Shown one piece after another: positions 18,059 to 27,033 of a stretch of DNA of 64,000 nt (its first letter is position 1; every line of letters starts with the position of its first letter). The stretch covers positions 1-64,000 of the forward strand of contig CAKQSB010000003.1 of NCBI GenBank assembly GCA_934271735.1. The letters run 5' to 3'. Origin of the DNA: an uncultured Clostridia bacterium (GTDB lineage Bacteria; Bacillota; Clostridia; Christensenellales; Borkfalkiaceae). The position numbers and the translations under genes are program-made. The notes beneath the pieces are model-generated. The model saw nothing but the letters and a program-made list of their open reading frames with translations, was not told the DNA's origin and searched no databases.

Positions 18059-19387
18059 ATGAGCAAGAATTACATTATACATACGTACGGTTGCCAGATG
18101 AACGTACACGAATCGGAAAAAATCGCAGGAATTCTCGGCGGGATGGGTTATACGGAATGTAAAAAACCCGAGGACGCGGACGTGATAGTTTTCAACACCT
18201 GTTGCGTGAGAGAAAACGCCGAGCAGCACGCTTTCGGCAATATCGGAATGCTTAAAAAACTCAAAGCCGCGAAACCGCATATGGTCATCGCCGTGTGCGG
18301 CTGTATGACTCAGCAGGGTAATTTTTCCGAAAAGCTTATAAAATCGTATCCTTACGTCGATATGATTATCGGAACTTACAATATAGACAAATTCGGCGAG
18401 CTTTTGCAAAAGAAAATAGATTCCAAAAAACGCCTTGTAGAAATTCTCGATAAGAACGGAGAGATAACCGAGGGGATAAAACCGCTGAGGTCGAGTTTCC
18501 CGAACGCATGGGTCAACATAATGTACGGTTGTAACAACTTCTGTTCTTATTGCGTTGTTCCTTACGTTCGCGGAAGAGAAAGGAGCAGAAAGCCAGAAAA
18601 TATTATCGAAGAGATAAAAGGACTTTTAGAAAGCGGCTATAAAGAAATAACCCTTTTGGGGCAGAACGTTAATTCTTACGGCAAGGATTTGAACAGCGGC
18701 GAAGATTTTGCGTATCTTTTAGATAAAATCGGCGAGTTGGACGGCAAATTCAGATTGAGATTTATGTCCAATCATCCCAAGGATTTAACCGAAAAAGTAG
18801 TTCTTGCGATAAAAAACAATCCGCACGCGTGTAAGGCGATTCATCTTCCCGTGCAGTCCGGTTCGGACAGAATTTTAAAGGAAATGAACAGAAGGTACAC
18901 GAGGGAACAATATCTCGGCGAAATCAAAACCATTCGCGAAATTATTCCCGATTGCGCCATAACCACGGATATTATCGTCGGCTTTCCCACCGAAACGGAA
19001 GAGGAGTTCCTCGATACGTTAAGCCTTGTCAACGAAGTCGGTTTCGACGGAGCGTTTACTTTCGTTTATTCTCCGAGAGAGGGAACGAAAGCGGCGGCGA
19101 TGGACGGGCAGATAGACGCAGGCACGAAAAAGGACAGAATTATGCGCCTTGTGGACGTTCAGAATGAGAGAAACAGAAAAGATTCTTTGTCTTACATAGG
19201 TAAAACGGTTGAAATTTTGTTCGAAGATTTCGACGAAAAGAAAAAAGTTTATATGGGCAGAGACGAAAGAGGAAGAATGGCGTACTGCGAGTGGAACGAA
19301 AATCTCGTCGGCAAGTTTGCGGACGTTGAAATCACTTCCACGGGCGGAATGTCGCTTATAGGCAAAGTTAAAAGAGTTTACGAATAA
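18059..19387 (+). CDS. miaB: tRNA-2-methylthio-N6-dimethylallyladenosine synthase MiaB
   Basis: A 442-residue radical SAM methylthiotransferase that adds a methylthio group to i6A37 of tRNAs. The N-terminal MTTase domain has three cluster cysteines (TYGCQMN, NTCCVREN, VCGCMTQ). The radical SAM motif CNNFCSYC follows, and the C-terminal TRAM domain covers about 375-440. The open frame extends far upstream, across the divergent PBP gene; the promoter position makes ATG 18059 (or 18053) the start. It begins the miaB-mutS-mutL-miaA operon; MiaA makes the i6A substrate for MiaB. Confidence 0.95.
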   Translation: MSKNYIIHTYGCQMNVHESEKIAGILGGMGYTECKKPEDADVIVFNTCCVRENAEQHAFGNIGMLKKLKAAKPHMVIAVCGCMTQQGNFSEKLIKSYPYVDMIIGTYNIDKFGELLQKKIDSKKRLVEILDKNGEITEGIKPLRSSFPNAWVNIMYGCNNFCSYCVVPYVRGRERSRKPENIIEEIKGLLESGYKEITLLGQNVNSYGKDLNSGEDFAYLLDKIGELDGKFRLRFMSNHPKDLTEKVVLAIKNNPHACKAIHLPVQSGSDRILKEMNRRYTREQYLGEIKTIREIIPDCAITTDIIVGFPTETEEEFLDTLSLVNEVGFDGAFTFVYSPREGTKAAAMDGQIDAGTKKDRIMRLVDVQNERNRKDSLSYIGKTVEILFEDFDEKKKVYMGRDERGRMAYCEWNENLVGKFADVEITSTGGMSLIGKVKRVYE

Positions 19388-19401
19388 GGAAAGAGGCACG
19401 T

Positions 19402-22026
19402 ATGGCAACGACTAAGAAAAAAGATTTGTCTCCGATGATGAAACATTACAATTCCGTTAAGGAAAAGTATCCCGATTGCGTTGTTTTTTATCGTCTCGGA
19501 GATTTTTACGAAATGTTTTTCGACGATGCGATAAGAGTTTCCAAGATGCTCGATCTCACGCTTACGGGCAGAGATTGCGGACTTGACGAAAGGGCGCCTA
19601 TGTGCGGAATACCTTATCACGCGGCGGACGCGTACATCGCGAAGCTTGTCGAGCAAGGCGAAAAAGTGGCGATATGCGAACAGGTTGAAGACCCGTCTTT
19701 GGCTAAAGGTCTTGTCGAAAGAGACGTGGTTCGTATCGTAACCGCCGGGACGATTACCGAGGAATCGCTTATCGACGAAAGGGAAAACAACTTCATCGCG
19801 TGCGTGTACCTCACCGAAAAGGGCGCGGGATACTGCTGGTGCGATATAACGACCGGTGATTTCTACGCTAAAAAGTGCGAAACGAACAATCCCGCAGCGG
19901 AAATCGCGGACAATCTCACGAGAATAAATCCGTCCGAAATCATCTGCAACGCGAGAATGGCTTTGACGGCGGACAATATGCCCGTAGTAAGACACGGGGT
20001 TTTGCCGAGATTTCGAAAGTATTACGAAGACAATTTTTCTTTTTTCAACGCGGATAAAGCCCTGAAAGAGCAGTTCGGAGTTTTAAGTTACAAAGCCTTC
20101 GGCTTTGAAGATAACGATTCTCTTCTGATAATTCCCGCTGGCGCGCTTATCGCGTATCTTAAAGAAACTCAGAAACACGCGCTTGTCAACATAAACGGAA
20201 TAAAGCTTGAAAAGAACGAAGATCTGATGTATCTCGATTCCGCGGCTTTAAGAAACCTCGAACTTACGAGAAGTATGGGGGAAAGAAAGCGTTACGGCTC
20301 GCTTTTGTGGGTTCTCGATAAAACAGAAACGCCTATGGGTGCGAGAATGCTCACAAGCTGGGTAAAAGCTCCGCTTCAGAGCGTGGAAAAGATAAATTAC
20401 AGGCTCGACGGCGTAGAGGAATTTTTTAAAAACCCGCTTTTGAGAAGCGGCGTTACCGAACAGCTGAAATTTATAAGAGATACCGAAAGAATAGCGGGAA
20501 AGATTTCTAACGGAAACGTAAACCCCAAGGACTGTATCACGCTCGGAGAATCGCTCAACGCTTTTCCGAACGTAAAACTTCAGCTTTTCGGCGTTTCTTC
20601 TACGATTTTACAGGATGTTTATAATAATATCGGCGATTTCGAGGAACTTTCCAAACTTTTGCAAAGCGCAATAGACCCCGAAGCTTCGTCCGTTATGAAA
20701 GACGGCGGTTACATAAAAGAGGGTTTCGACCCGGAACTTGACAGACTTCGTTCATTAAAGAAAAATTCTGCCGAAACGATAAAAGAAATGGAAACCCGCG
20801 AAAGAGAAGCTACGGGGATAAAAACCTTGAAAATAGGTTTCAACAGGGTTTTCGGATATTATATCGAAGTATCCAATTCTTTCAAAAATCTCGTTCCATA
20901 TAATTACACGAGAAAGCAAACGCTTGTCGGCGGGGAGAGATATATAACCGAAGAGCTGAAAAAACTCGAGACCGATATTTTGTCGAGCGAAGAACAATCG
21001 CTTCGCTTAGAGGCGGAATTATTTGCAAAAATCAGAAGCGTTCTCACGGATAACGTAAAGAAAATTCAACGCAGTTCGAAATCTATCGGTTGCGTGGACG
21101 CGATTTGTTCGCTCGCGAACGTCGCAAAACGGAACGGGTATGTAAGACCGATAATCACCGATTTCGGTCAGCCTATGGATATCGTCGGCGGAAGACACCC
21201 TGTTGTGGAAGCCGTTTCCAACGAACCTTTCGTTTCAAACGACGCTTACCTCGATTGCGACGAAAACAGAGTAATGATTATAACCGGTCCGAATATGGCG
21301 GGTAAAAGCACGTATATGAGACAGAACGCGCTTATCGCGATAATGGCTCATATCGGCAGTTTCGTTCCGTGCAAATCGGCGCAGATTCCGCTTATCGACA
21401 AAATTTTTACGAGAGTCGGCGCGAGCGATAATCTTATTTTCAACCAAAGTACGTTTATGGTCGAGATGACCGAGGTCGCGGCGATACTTCTTAACGCGAC
21501 CGAAAAAAGTCTGCTTGTTTTAGACGAGGTAGGCAGAGGAACGAGTACTTACGACGGACTTTCGATTGCGTGGGCGGTTGTCGAATATATCGCGAAAAAG
21601 ACAAAAGCGAAAACGCTTTTCGCAACGCATTATCACGAACTTTCCGAACTCGAAGGGGTTATCGAAGGCGTTAAAAATTATAAGATAACCGTAAGAGAAC
21701 AGAACGGAAACATCGTCTTTTTAAGAAAAATCGCGAGGGGAAGCGCAAACAGGAGCTTCGGTATAGAAGTAGCTTCGCTTGCCGGCGTTCCCAAAACGGT
21801 GACGGACAGAGCGAAAACCATTCTGAAAAAACTCGAAAAAAACGATCTCGCGAAAAAGAATACCAATGCGAATAGTATTGCTGAAGAGGAAGTCGAAGAG
21901 ATAGCGGAGCAGCCCGCGGTTCGTTCCGAAGTGGAAGAAATACTCGCCGAAACGGACGTAAATTCGATTACTCCTCTCGACGCGTTGAAACTTTTATACG
22001 AATTGAAAAACAAAGTAAACGGATAA
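19402..22026 (+). CDS. mutS: DNA mismatch repair protein MutS
   Basis: An 874-residue MutS. It recognises mismatches through the Phe-X-Glu motif in GDFYEMFFDD (Phe35, Glu37). The core and clamp domains follow, then the ABC ATPase with Walker A GPNMAGKST (from Gly629) and Walker B LLVLDEVGRGTSTYDG, and the HTH and C-terminal helical tail (residues about 810-870) involved in dimer/tetramer contact. GGAAAGAGG lies 5-6 bases before the ATG. It is 14 bases after miaB and 5 bases before mutL. Confidence 0.97.
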   Translation: MATTKKKDLSPMMKHYNSVKEKYPDCVVFYRLGDFYEMFFDDAIRVSKMLDLTLTGRDCGLDERAPMCGIPYHAADAYIAKLVEQGEKVAICEQVEDPSLAKGLVERDVVRIVTAGTITEESLIDERENNFIACVYLTEKGAGYCWCDITTGDFYAKKCETNNPAAEIADNLTRINPSEIICNARMALTADNMPVVRHGVLPRFRKYYEDNFSFFNADKALKEQFGVLSYKAFGFEDNDSLLIIPAGALIAYLKETQKHALVNINGIKLEKNEDLMYLDSAALRNLELTRSMGERKRYGSLLWVLDKTETPMGARMLTSWVKAPLQSVEKINYRLDGVEEFFKNPLLRSGVTEQLKFIRDTERIAGKISNGNVNPKDCITLGESLNAFPNVKLQLFGVSSTILQDVYNNIGDFEELSKLLQSAIDPEASSVMKDGGYIKEGFDPELDRLRSLKKNSAETIKEMETREREATGIKTLKIGFNRVFGYYIEVSNSFKNLVPYNYTRKQTLVGGERYITEELKKLETDILSSEEQSLRLEAELFAKIRSVLTDNVKKIQRSSKSIGCVDAICSLANVAKRNGYVRPIITDFGQPMDIVGGRHPVVEAVSNEPFVSNDAYLDCDENRVMIITGPNMAGKSTYMRQNALIAIMAHIGSFVPCKSAQIPLIDKIFTRVGASDNLIFNQSTFMVEMTEVAAILLNATEKSLLVLDEVGRGTSTYDGLSIAWAVVEYIAKKTKAKTLFATHYHELSELEGVIEGVKNYKITVREQNGNIVFLRKIARGSANRSFGIEVASLAGVPKTVTDRAKTILKKLEKNDLAKKNTNANSIAEEEVEEIAEQPAVRSEVEEILAETDVNSITPLDALKLLYELKNKVNG

Positions 22027-22031
22027 AAAAA

Positions 22032-23981
22032 ATGCCAAAAATAAATATTCTCGATAAAAAGATATATAACAGAATAGCAGCAGGAGAAGTCGTCGAACGC
22101 CCGTACTCGGTCGTTAAAGAGCTTGTCGAAAACGCGCTCGACGCCAAAGCCGACGATATCGAAATCGTTATCGAAGACGGGGGAAAGAAACTTATCCGCG
22201 TGAGCGATAACGGTTGCGGGATTTCCGCGGACGATTTGACGAAAGCCTTTTTGCCGCACGCGACAAGTAAAATTTCTACCGTCGACGACCTCGACCATAT
22301 TCTTACCCTCGGTTTCAGAGGAGAAGCTCTGGCTTCTATCGGCGCGGTTTCGAAAGCTTCGATAGTTTCCAAAACGCGCGACGAAGAAATGGGCAATATG
22401 ATAACTTGCGAGGGCGGAGTCATCGGCGAAGTCGACCCGTATCCGTCTGAAACGGGAACTACGGTTATCGTTGAAAATCTGTTTTATAATACTCCCGCAA
22501 GAGCGAAATTTTTAAAAGCTTCCAAAAGCGAAGAAACAGATATAACGAATATAATCACAAGGCTTATTTTGTCGCACCCGAACGTTGCGTTTAAGTATAC
22601 GTCGAACGGAAAAACGATTGCGCAGTCCTTCGGGGGCGGGCTTGACGAAGCTATAATCGAAATTTACGGATATAACGCCATAACCGATTGTATTCCCATA
22701 GAAACCGAGAAAAACGGTATGAAAATAAGCGGTTATCTCGGGCATTACTATTTCACGAAGCCCAACAGAACGTATCAGACGGTTATTTTAAACGGCAGAT
22801 ACGTGGTAAACAATACCATTCAGTCGGCAATCCATAACGCGTATTCGTCTTATCTTATGAAAAGACAGTACCCGTTTTACGTTTTAAATATCGAAATGTC
22901 GCCCGAAACGGTAGACGTGAACGTTCACCCGAATAAAACCGACGTAAGATTTATCGATAATCAGGTTATATATTCCACGCTTTATTCGATCGTAACGAAA
23001 GTTCTCGACGGTTCTGCCGCCGCGCTCGATATTGTCAAGCGTAACGATTATATACAGATCGACGCAGGCTCGAGACCAATCGTTCCGAAGAAAGAAATTA
23101 AAAGCGAGGGTATAAAAGAAGTTCATTGCGAAAGACCTTTTGTTTCGTCGTTTAACGGAGATTTTCTTAAAAAGGGAATCGACGATATCGAAGAGAATAA
23201 CGGTACGTCAGAAACGCCGAGGAGTAATTATTCGCGGCCGATACAAAGTAAAATCGGGTTTATGGAAGAAGATACCGAGCCCGAAACGGAAAACGTAAAA
23301 GACAGCAAAATCGACGATATATTCGCGGAAAATAAGAAATACATCGCGGAGTTAGAAGCGCGAAAAAAAGAAGAAAACGAAAAGCCGCGACAACAGGAAC
23401 TGGACGTTCAGGCGGATTTCAGAGTCGTCGGGCAAGTTCTCACAACCTATCTTATTCTCGAAAGGGGCGAAGATATTTTCTTTATCGATCAGCACGCCGC
23501 GCACGAAAGACTTCTGTATAACAAATACATGGAAGAATATAAAAACGGCAAGGTCGACGAGCAGACAATGTTCGTGCCTTATATATTAAGGGTAAACGAA
23601 AGCGAATCGGAGTTTTTAACCGGCAAGTTCAAGGACTTAAGAAAAATGGGTTTCGATATTTCGGAATACGACACAAACGAATTTTCGATTTATTCCGTTC
23701 CGCTCACTCTTTTCGATATCGATCTCAAATCTTTTTTTGACGATTTGCTTTCCGATATCTCCTTCAAAAAGGAAACCGTACCGGAAATCATTCACGATAA
23801 AATCGCGATGAAAGCCTGCAAAGCGGCTATAAAATCGGGTAAAGTACTGAGCGAAGACGAAATAGACGCGCTTTTGAAAGCTATGAATTACGATACGACT
23901 ATGCGTTGTCCGCATGGCAGACCCGTTACGGTCAGAATTTCGAGAACGGAGATCGATAAATGGTTCAAGAGGATTGTTTGA
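22032..23981 (+). CDS. mutL: DNA mismatch repair protein MutL
   Basis: A 649-residue MutL. The N-terminal GHKL ATPase has IAAGEVVERPYSVVKELVENALDA, DNGCGI and TLGFRGEALASI. A variable acidic linker covers about 345-460. The C-terminal dimerisation/endonuclease domain keeps DQHAAHE (Asp486 to Glu492), ACKAAIKSGK, CPHGRP and a final FKR, but the last Glu of the usual DQHA(X)2E(X)4E motif is Asn497. The protein links MutS to strand incision. Its ATG is 5 bases after the mutS stop, and the 3' end carries the ribosome site of miaA. Confidence 0.95.
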   Translation: MPKINILDKKIYNRIAAGEVVERPYSVVKELVENALDAKADDIEIVIEDGGKKLIRVSDNGCGISADDLTKAFLPHATSKISTVDDLDHILTLGFRGEALASIGAVSKASIVSKTRDEEMGNMITCEGGVIGEVDPYPSETGTTVIVENLFYNTPARAKFLKASKSEETDITNIITRLILSHPNVAFKYTSNGKTIAQSFGGGLDEAIIEIYGYNAITDCIPIETEKNGMKISGYLGHYYFTKPNRTYQTVILNGRYVVNNTIQSAIHNAYSSYLMKRQYPFYVLNIEMSPETVDVNVHPNKTDVRFIDNQVIYSTLYSIVTKVLDGSAAALDIVKRNDYIQIDAGSRPIVPKKEIKSEGIKEVHCERPFVSSFNGDFLKKGIDDIEENNGTSETPRSNYSRPIQSKIGFMEEDTEPETENVKDSKIDDIFAENKKYIAELEARKKEENEKPRQQELDVQADFRVVGQVLTTYLILERGEDIFFIDQHAAHERLLYNKYMEEYKNGKVDEQTMFVPYILRVNESESEFLTGKFKDLRKMGFDISEYDTNEFSIYSVPLTLFDIDLKSFFDDLLSDISFKKETVPEIIHDKIAMKACKAAIKSGKVLSEDEIDALLKAMNYDTTMRCPHGRPVTVRISRTEIDKWFKRIV

Positions 23982-24937
23982 TTTCGTCGTCTGCGTCCGA
24001 TTTATCTTTAAATTCCGATGCGCCTTTAAATAAGGTCGTTGTCGTGCTTGGACCTACCGCTTCCGGAAAATCTTCGCTGGCGGTGGAGATCGCTCTTAAA
24101 TTCGGAGGGGAAATAGTGTCCGCCGATTCCGTTTCGGTTTATAAAGGGCTCGATATCGGCTCGGCAAAGCCGTCTATTGACGAAATGAAAGGCGTTCCGC
24201 ATCATCTTATAGATGTTGTGTCTCCGAAAAGTTCGTTTTCCGTGGGGGATTACGAGGAACTTGCCTTGCCTGTAATAAACGATATCGTAAAAAGGGGCAG
24301 ACTGCCGATAATTTGCGGCGGCACGGGGTTTTATATAAATTCCGTATTATATAAAATGAGTTACGGATTGTCAAAGGGCAATCCGGAGATACGCGGCAAA
24401 TACGAAATGCTCGCGACCGAAAGCGGCAGAGAATCCGTTTACGCCGTTTTAAAGGAAAAAGATCCCGAGACTGCCGAAAAGCTTCACCCGAACGACCTTG
24501 TAAGAGTTATAAGGGCGCTTGAAATTTTCGAGGGAACGGGCGTGAAAAAATCCGAGATAAAAGACGAGATGAAACCGCGTTTCGATTTCGTGGCGTTGTT
24601 TCCGTCTATGCCGAGAGAAATTCTTTACGAGAGAATAAATTCGAGGGTAAACGATATGCTTTCCCGCGGGCTTGAAAACGAGGTCAGAGGGCTTTTGAAC
24701 GGCGGCGTTACGCTTTCGGATCAATGTATGCAAGGCATCGGCTACAAAGAGGTTGCGGAAGCTTTAACAAACGATGAAGAGATTTCGGCGGAGCTTATAA
24801 AAATGAACACGCGCCGCTACGCGAAACGGCAGATTACGTTTTTCAAACGTTTTTCAAATATCGAATATATCGATATGACGAAATCCGACGCTTATGAAAA
24901 ATCTTTTAAAATCGTAAATAATTTCTTAAATTTTTAA
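23960..24937 (+). CDS. miaA: tRNA dimethylallyltransferase MiaA
   Basis: A 325-residue isopentenyltransferase acting on A37 of tRNAs that read UNN codons. The P-loop is GPTASGKS (31-38), followed by the family blocks SADSVSVYKGLDIGSAKP, VPHHLIDV, IICGGTGFYINSVLY and GIGYKE. The N terminus is about 24 residues longer than usual; ATG 23960 has GGAG 9 bases upstream inside mutL, and the genes overlap by 22 bases. It is the last gene of the operon and ends at the bidirectional terminator. Confidence 0.95.
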   Translation: MVQEDCLISSSASDLSLNSDAPLNKVVVVLGPTASGKSSLAVEIALKFGGEIVSADSVSVYKGLDIGSAKPSIDEMKGVPHHLIDVVSPKSSFSVGDYEELALPVINDIVKRGRLPIICGGTGFYINSVLYKMSYGLSKGNPEIRGKYEMLATESGRESVYAVLKEKDPETAEKLHPNDLVRVIRALEIFEGTGVKKSEIKDEMKPRFDFVALFPSMPREILYERINSRVNDMLSRGLENEVRGLLNGGVTLSDQCMQGIGYKEVAEALTNDEEISAELIKMNTRRYAKRQITFFKRFSNIEYIDMTKSDAYEKSFKIVNNFLNF

Positions 24938-24955
24938 ACTTTTTACGTTAAACAT

Positions 24956-24987
24956 AAAAACTCCCGATTTTAAAATCGGGAGTTTTT
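24956..24987. terminator. Bidirectional terminator between miaA and the exonuclease gene
   Basis: A perfect 15-16-base palindrome (arms AAAAACTCCCGATTTT and AAAATCGGGAGTTTTT) with T runs on both strands. It separates two convergent operons and touches the exonuclease stop codon. Confidence 0.95.
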
Positions 24988-25991
24988 TATAGTTTAGTTT
25001 CGTAATATTTCGAAAGAAAATCTTTATCGTCGAACGTGAAATCTTTTTCGTATCCGCAAAGATATTCAAGCTCGCAAAGAGTTATTATAGTAACCTTTCT
25101 TTTCTTGATTTGTTCAACCAGAATTTTTCGTTTATCGTTATCGTTCTTATCGGTTACGACGAACAACGAGCAGGAGTCTGCGTCTCTTGTAAAGCCGTAA
25201 CCCTTTTCGACGAGAAGCTTTATAAGAGTTCTCGTATAGTTTACGTCGAGTTTTTCCGTTTTATAGGAAAAACATATTTTTCCTTTTCCGCGCTTTGACG
25301 GAATGGAAGAAATAAAATCGTAAAAGAGAATCGACTGAATTTTTTTGCTTCGTTTAAGCCCGAATTGCTCGGTGTTCAAAGCGTCCGAATAATTCATATG
25401 ATATCCGTCGGAATCATTTACGCCGTTATGAACGCCGAATTTTTTCATCAATTCGGTAAGAGTGGTGTTTTCTTCTTCGAGGAATTTTTTCAGAAACATA
25501 ACCGAAACCGCGGCGTCATCGTCCGAGCGGTGTTCGGTATATTTAAGACCGTATTTTTCGCCGAGTGTTTTAAGTCCGACGGAATTTGCTTCGGGGTGAA
25601 TGAGCTGATAGAGGAACTGAGCGTCTATAAACGCGAATTCGATTCTTTCAAGCCCGTATTTATCGCAAGCGTCGTTAAGGTACTTGACATCGTTCACCAT
25701 AGAAAAACCGATGATCGTTCTGCCGCGGAAAAGCGATTTTATAAATTCGTACTTTTCGGAGAATTTGGGGGCTTTTCTGAAGTCCTCTACTTCGTAAGCG
25801 AACGTTACGCCCGTTCTTTTCGCATTTTTTTTGTCTCCTACGGCGAATCGCTTCGGCAAAGGATTGATCAGAACGTCCTCGCGGTCGATAATATTAAGGT
25901 TTTCGTCGCACGCGCAGTAACCGACGGAACATAAGCTGCCGTCGCTGTCCTTTCCGGTGCAACTTTCCGTGTCTATTGCAAGATATTCCAT
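24987..25991 (-). CDS. DEDDh 3'-5' exonuclease with C-terminal BRCT-like domain
   Basis: A 334-residue DnaQ-like exonuclease. The metal-binding motifs are AIDTES (ExoI), GFSMVNDVKYLNDAC (ExoII) and HRSDDDAAV (ExoIII with His), the arrangement of the epsilon proofreading family. Residues about 240-320 look like a BRCT-like domain (GYGFTRDADSCSLFVVTD and the following basic helix), as in several epsilon-type exonucleases of Clostridia. The start codon directly abuts the lexA stop, so both are read from the LexA-controlled promoter. This makes an SOS role in DNA processing likely. The substrate is unknown. Confidence 0.82.
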   Translation of the reverse strand: MEYLAIDTESCTGKDSDGSLCSVGYCACDENLNIIDREDVLINPLPKRFAVGDKKNAKRTGVTFAYEVEDFRKAPKFSEKYEFIKSLFRGRTIIGFSMVNDVKYLNDACDKYGLERIEFAFIDAQFLYQLIHPEANSVGLKTLGEKYGLKYTEHRSDDDAAVSVMFLKKFLEEENTTLTELMKKFGVHNGVNDSDGYHMNYSDALNTEQFGLKRSKKIQSILFYDFISSIPSKRGKGKICFSYKTEKLDVNYTRTLIKLLVEKGYGFTRDADSCSLFVVTDKNDNDKRKILVEQIKKRKVTIITLCELEYLCGYEKDFTFDDKDFLSKYYETKL

Positions 25992-26588
25992 TTATTTGTA
26001 TTTCCTTATAAGCCCTATAACCTTGCCTAAAACATTTAATTCGTCGACGATTATATCGTCGTACGCGGAATTTTCGGGGTGGAGAATAAACTTTCCGTCG
26101 CGTTTGAAAAATCTCTTTACCGTCGCGGAGTCGTCCACAAGCGCGGCGATAAGTTCGCCGTTTTCGGCGGTTTCCTGTTTTCTTATGATAACTTTATCTC
26201 CGCTGTATATGCCGATTTCCTTCATACTGTCGCCTTTAACGTTTAAAATAAAGGTTTCGGACGTCGTTTCGAAATCTCTCGACAAAGGGTAGTATTCGTC
26301 AAGATTTTCAACGGCGAGAATAGGTGTGCCTGCGGCTATCGTTCCCACGACCGGCACGGAAATGCATTCGGCTTTGGGTTTTGTGAGCATTATAGCTCTT
26401 TTTTTGCTGCCGCTGATACTTATCGAGCCGTTTTCTTCGAGCCTTTTAAGATAAGAATGGCAAGTTGCCGTGGATTTGATGGATAAATCACGACAAATCT
26501 CTCTCACCGACGGGGGATATCCGTAGTTATCGATAAAACCCTCCACATAGGAGAGAACTTCGTTAAGCTTTTCGTCCGTTTTAGACAT
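25992..26588 (-). CDS. lexA: SOS repressor LexA
   Basis: A 198-residue LexA. It has an N-terminal winged helix (1-65), a self-cleavage site Ala86-Gly87 in VVGTIAAGTPI, and the catalytic dyad Ser121 (KGDSMKE) and Lys158 (DSATVKRF) in the peptidase S24 domain. It represses DNA-damage genes until RecA filaments trigger autocleavage. AAAAGG lies about 8 bases before the ATG. A LexA-type palindrome at 26644-26657 overlaps the -35 of its own promoter, which implies autoregulation. The downstream exonuclease is in the same transcript. Confidence 0.95.
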   Translation of the reverse strand: MSKTDEKLNEVLSYVEGFIDNYGYPPSVREICRDLSIKSTATCHSYLKRLEENGSISISGSKKRAIMLTKPKAECISVPVVGTIAAGTPILAVENLDEYYPLSRDFETTSETFILNVKGDSMKEIGIYSGDKVIIRKQETAENGELIAALVDDSATVKRFFKRDGKFILHPENSAYDDIIVDELNVLGKVIGLIRKYK

Positions 26589-26617
26589 TTTTTTTACCTT
26601 TTTAGTTTAGTAAAAAA

Positions 26618-26646
26618 ATTATAACATAATTTTCCTTAGAAATCAA
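26618..26646 (-). promoter_or_regulatory. lexA promoter
   Basis: On the minus strand: TTGATT (26646-26641), 17 bases, TATAAT (26623-26618), 30 bases before the lexA ATG. Confidence 0.75.
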
Positions 26647-26657
26647 ACATTTGTTTG
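26644..26657. promoter_or_regulatory. LexA-like operator
   Basis: The 14-base palindrome CAAACATTTGTTTG has the spacing of the Firmicutes LexA box (CGAAC-N4-GTTCG) with G to A and C to T changes in the outer arms. It overlaps the -35 of lexA by three bases and lies 21 bases upstream of the -35 of the divergent small gene at 26739. Confidence 0.65.
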
Positions 26658-26678
26658 CCGAAATTTATTGAAAAAACA

Positions 26679-26707
26679 TTGAAAAAAATTATATTTGGTG
26701 TTATAAT
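26679..26707 (+). promoter_or_regulatory. Sigma-A-type promoter of the Cys-rich small gene
   Basis: TTGAAA (26679-26684), 17 bases, TATAAT (26702-26707). The predicted leader is about 25 bases and includes a CGGAG ribosome site. Confidence 0.8.
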
Positions 26708-26738
26708 TTATACGTTTGATACATACGGAGTAAAAATA

Positions 26739-26924
26739 ATGAAAAAAGAAAACAAATTAAACGACGAAAACGAAGAAGAGTGCGTTTTATACGACAGAAA
26801 ATGTATCGGTTGCGGGGAGTGCGAACTGTGCGATCTCGACCCATTGAAAATATGCGACAACTGCGGAAAATGTATCGATATGAAGGATGTTGCGAGCGTT
26901 AAAATCGACGGTATAGAAAAGTAA
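26739..26924 (+). CDS. Cys-rich small protein, unknown
   Basis: A 61-residue protein with nine cysteines in three close groups (EEECVLYDRKCIGCGECELC, then KICDNCGKC), preceded by a charged N terminus. The spacing suggests binding of zinc or an iron-sulfur cluster; the second half resembles a ferredoxin-like or zinc-ribbon knuckle. The function is unknown. The ATG at 26739 has CGGAG 9 bases upstream and a good promoter. It is divergent from lexA, and the LexA-type box lies between the two promoters, so SOS control is possible but not shown. Confidence 0.7.
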   Translation: MKKENKLNDENEEECVLYDRKCIGCGECELCDLDPLKICDNCGKCIDMKDVASVKIDGIEK

Positions 26925-26998
26925 AATCGCTTGTCGGATTTTTGGCGGAAAAATAGGTGAAAATTACATAAATTAAGCCTTGGTTAAACGAAAAACTC

Positions 26999-27027
26999 TT
27001 GCAATTTGACAGATAATATTATATAAT
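26999..27027 (+). promoter_or_regulatory. Promoter of the M50 protease operon (leaderless start)
   Basis: TTGCAA (26999-27004), 17 bases, TATAAT (27022-27027), followed by six bases and the ATG at 27034, so the expected transcript starts at the ATG. Confidence 0.65.
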
Positions 27028-27033
27028 TAACGT

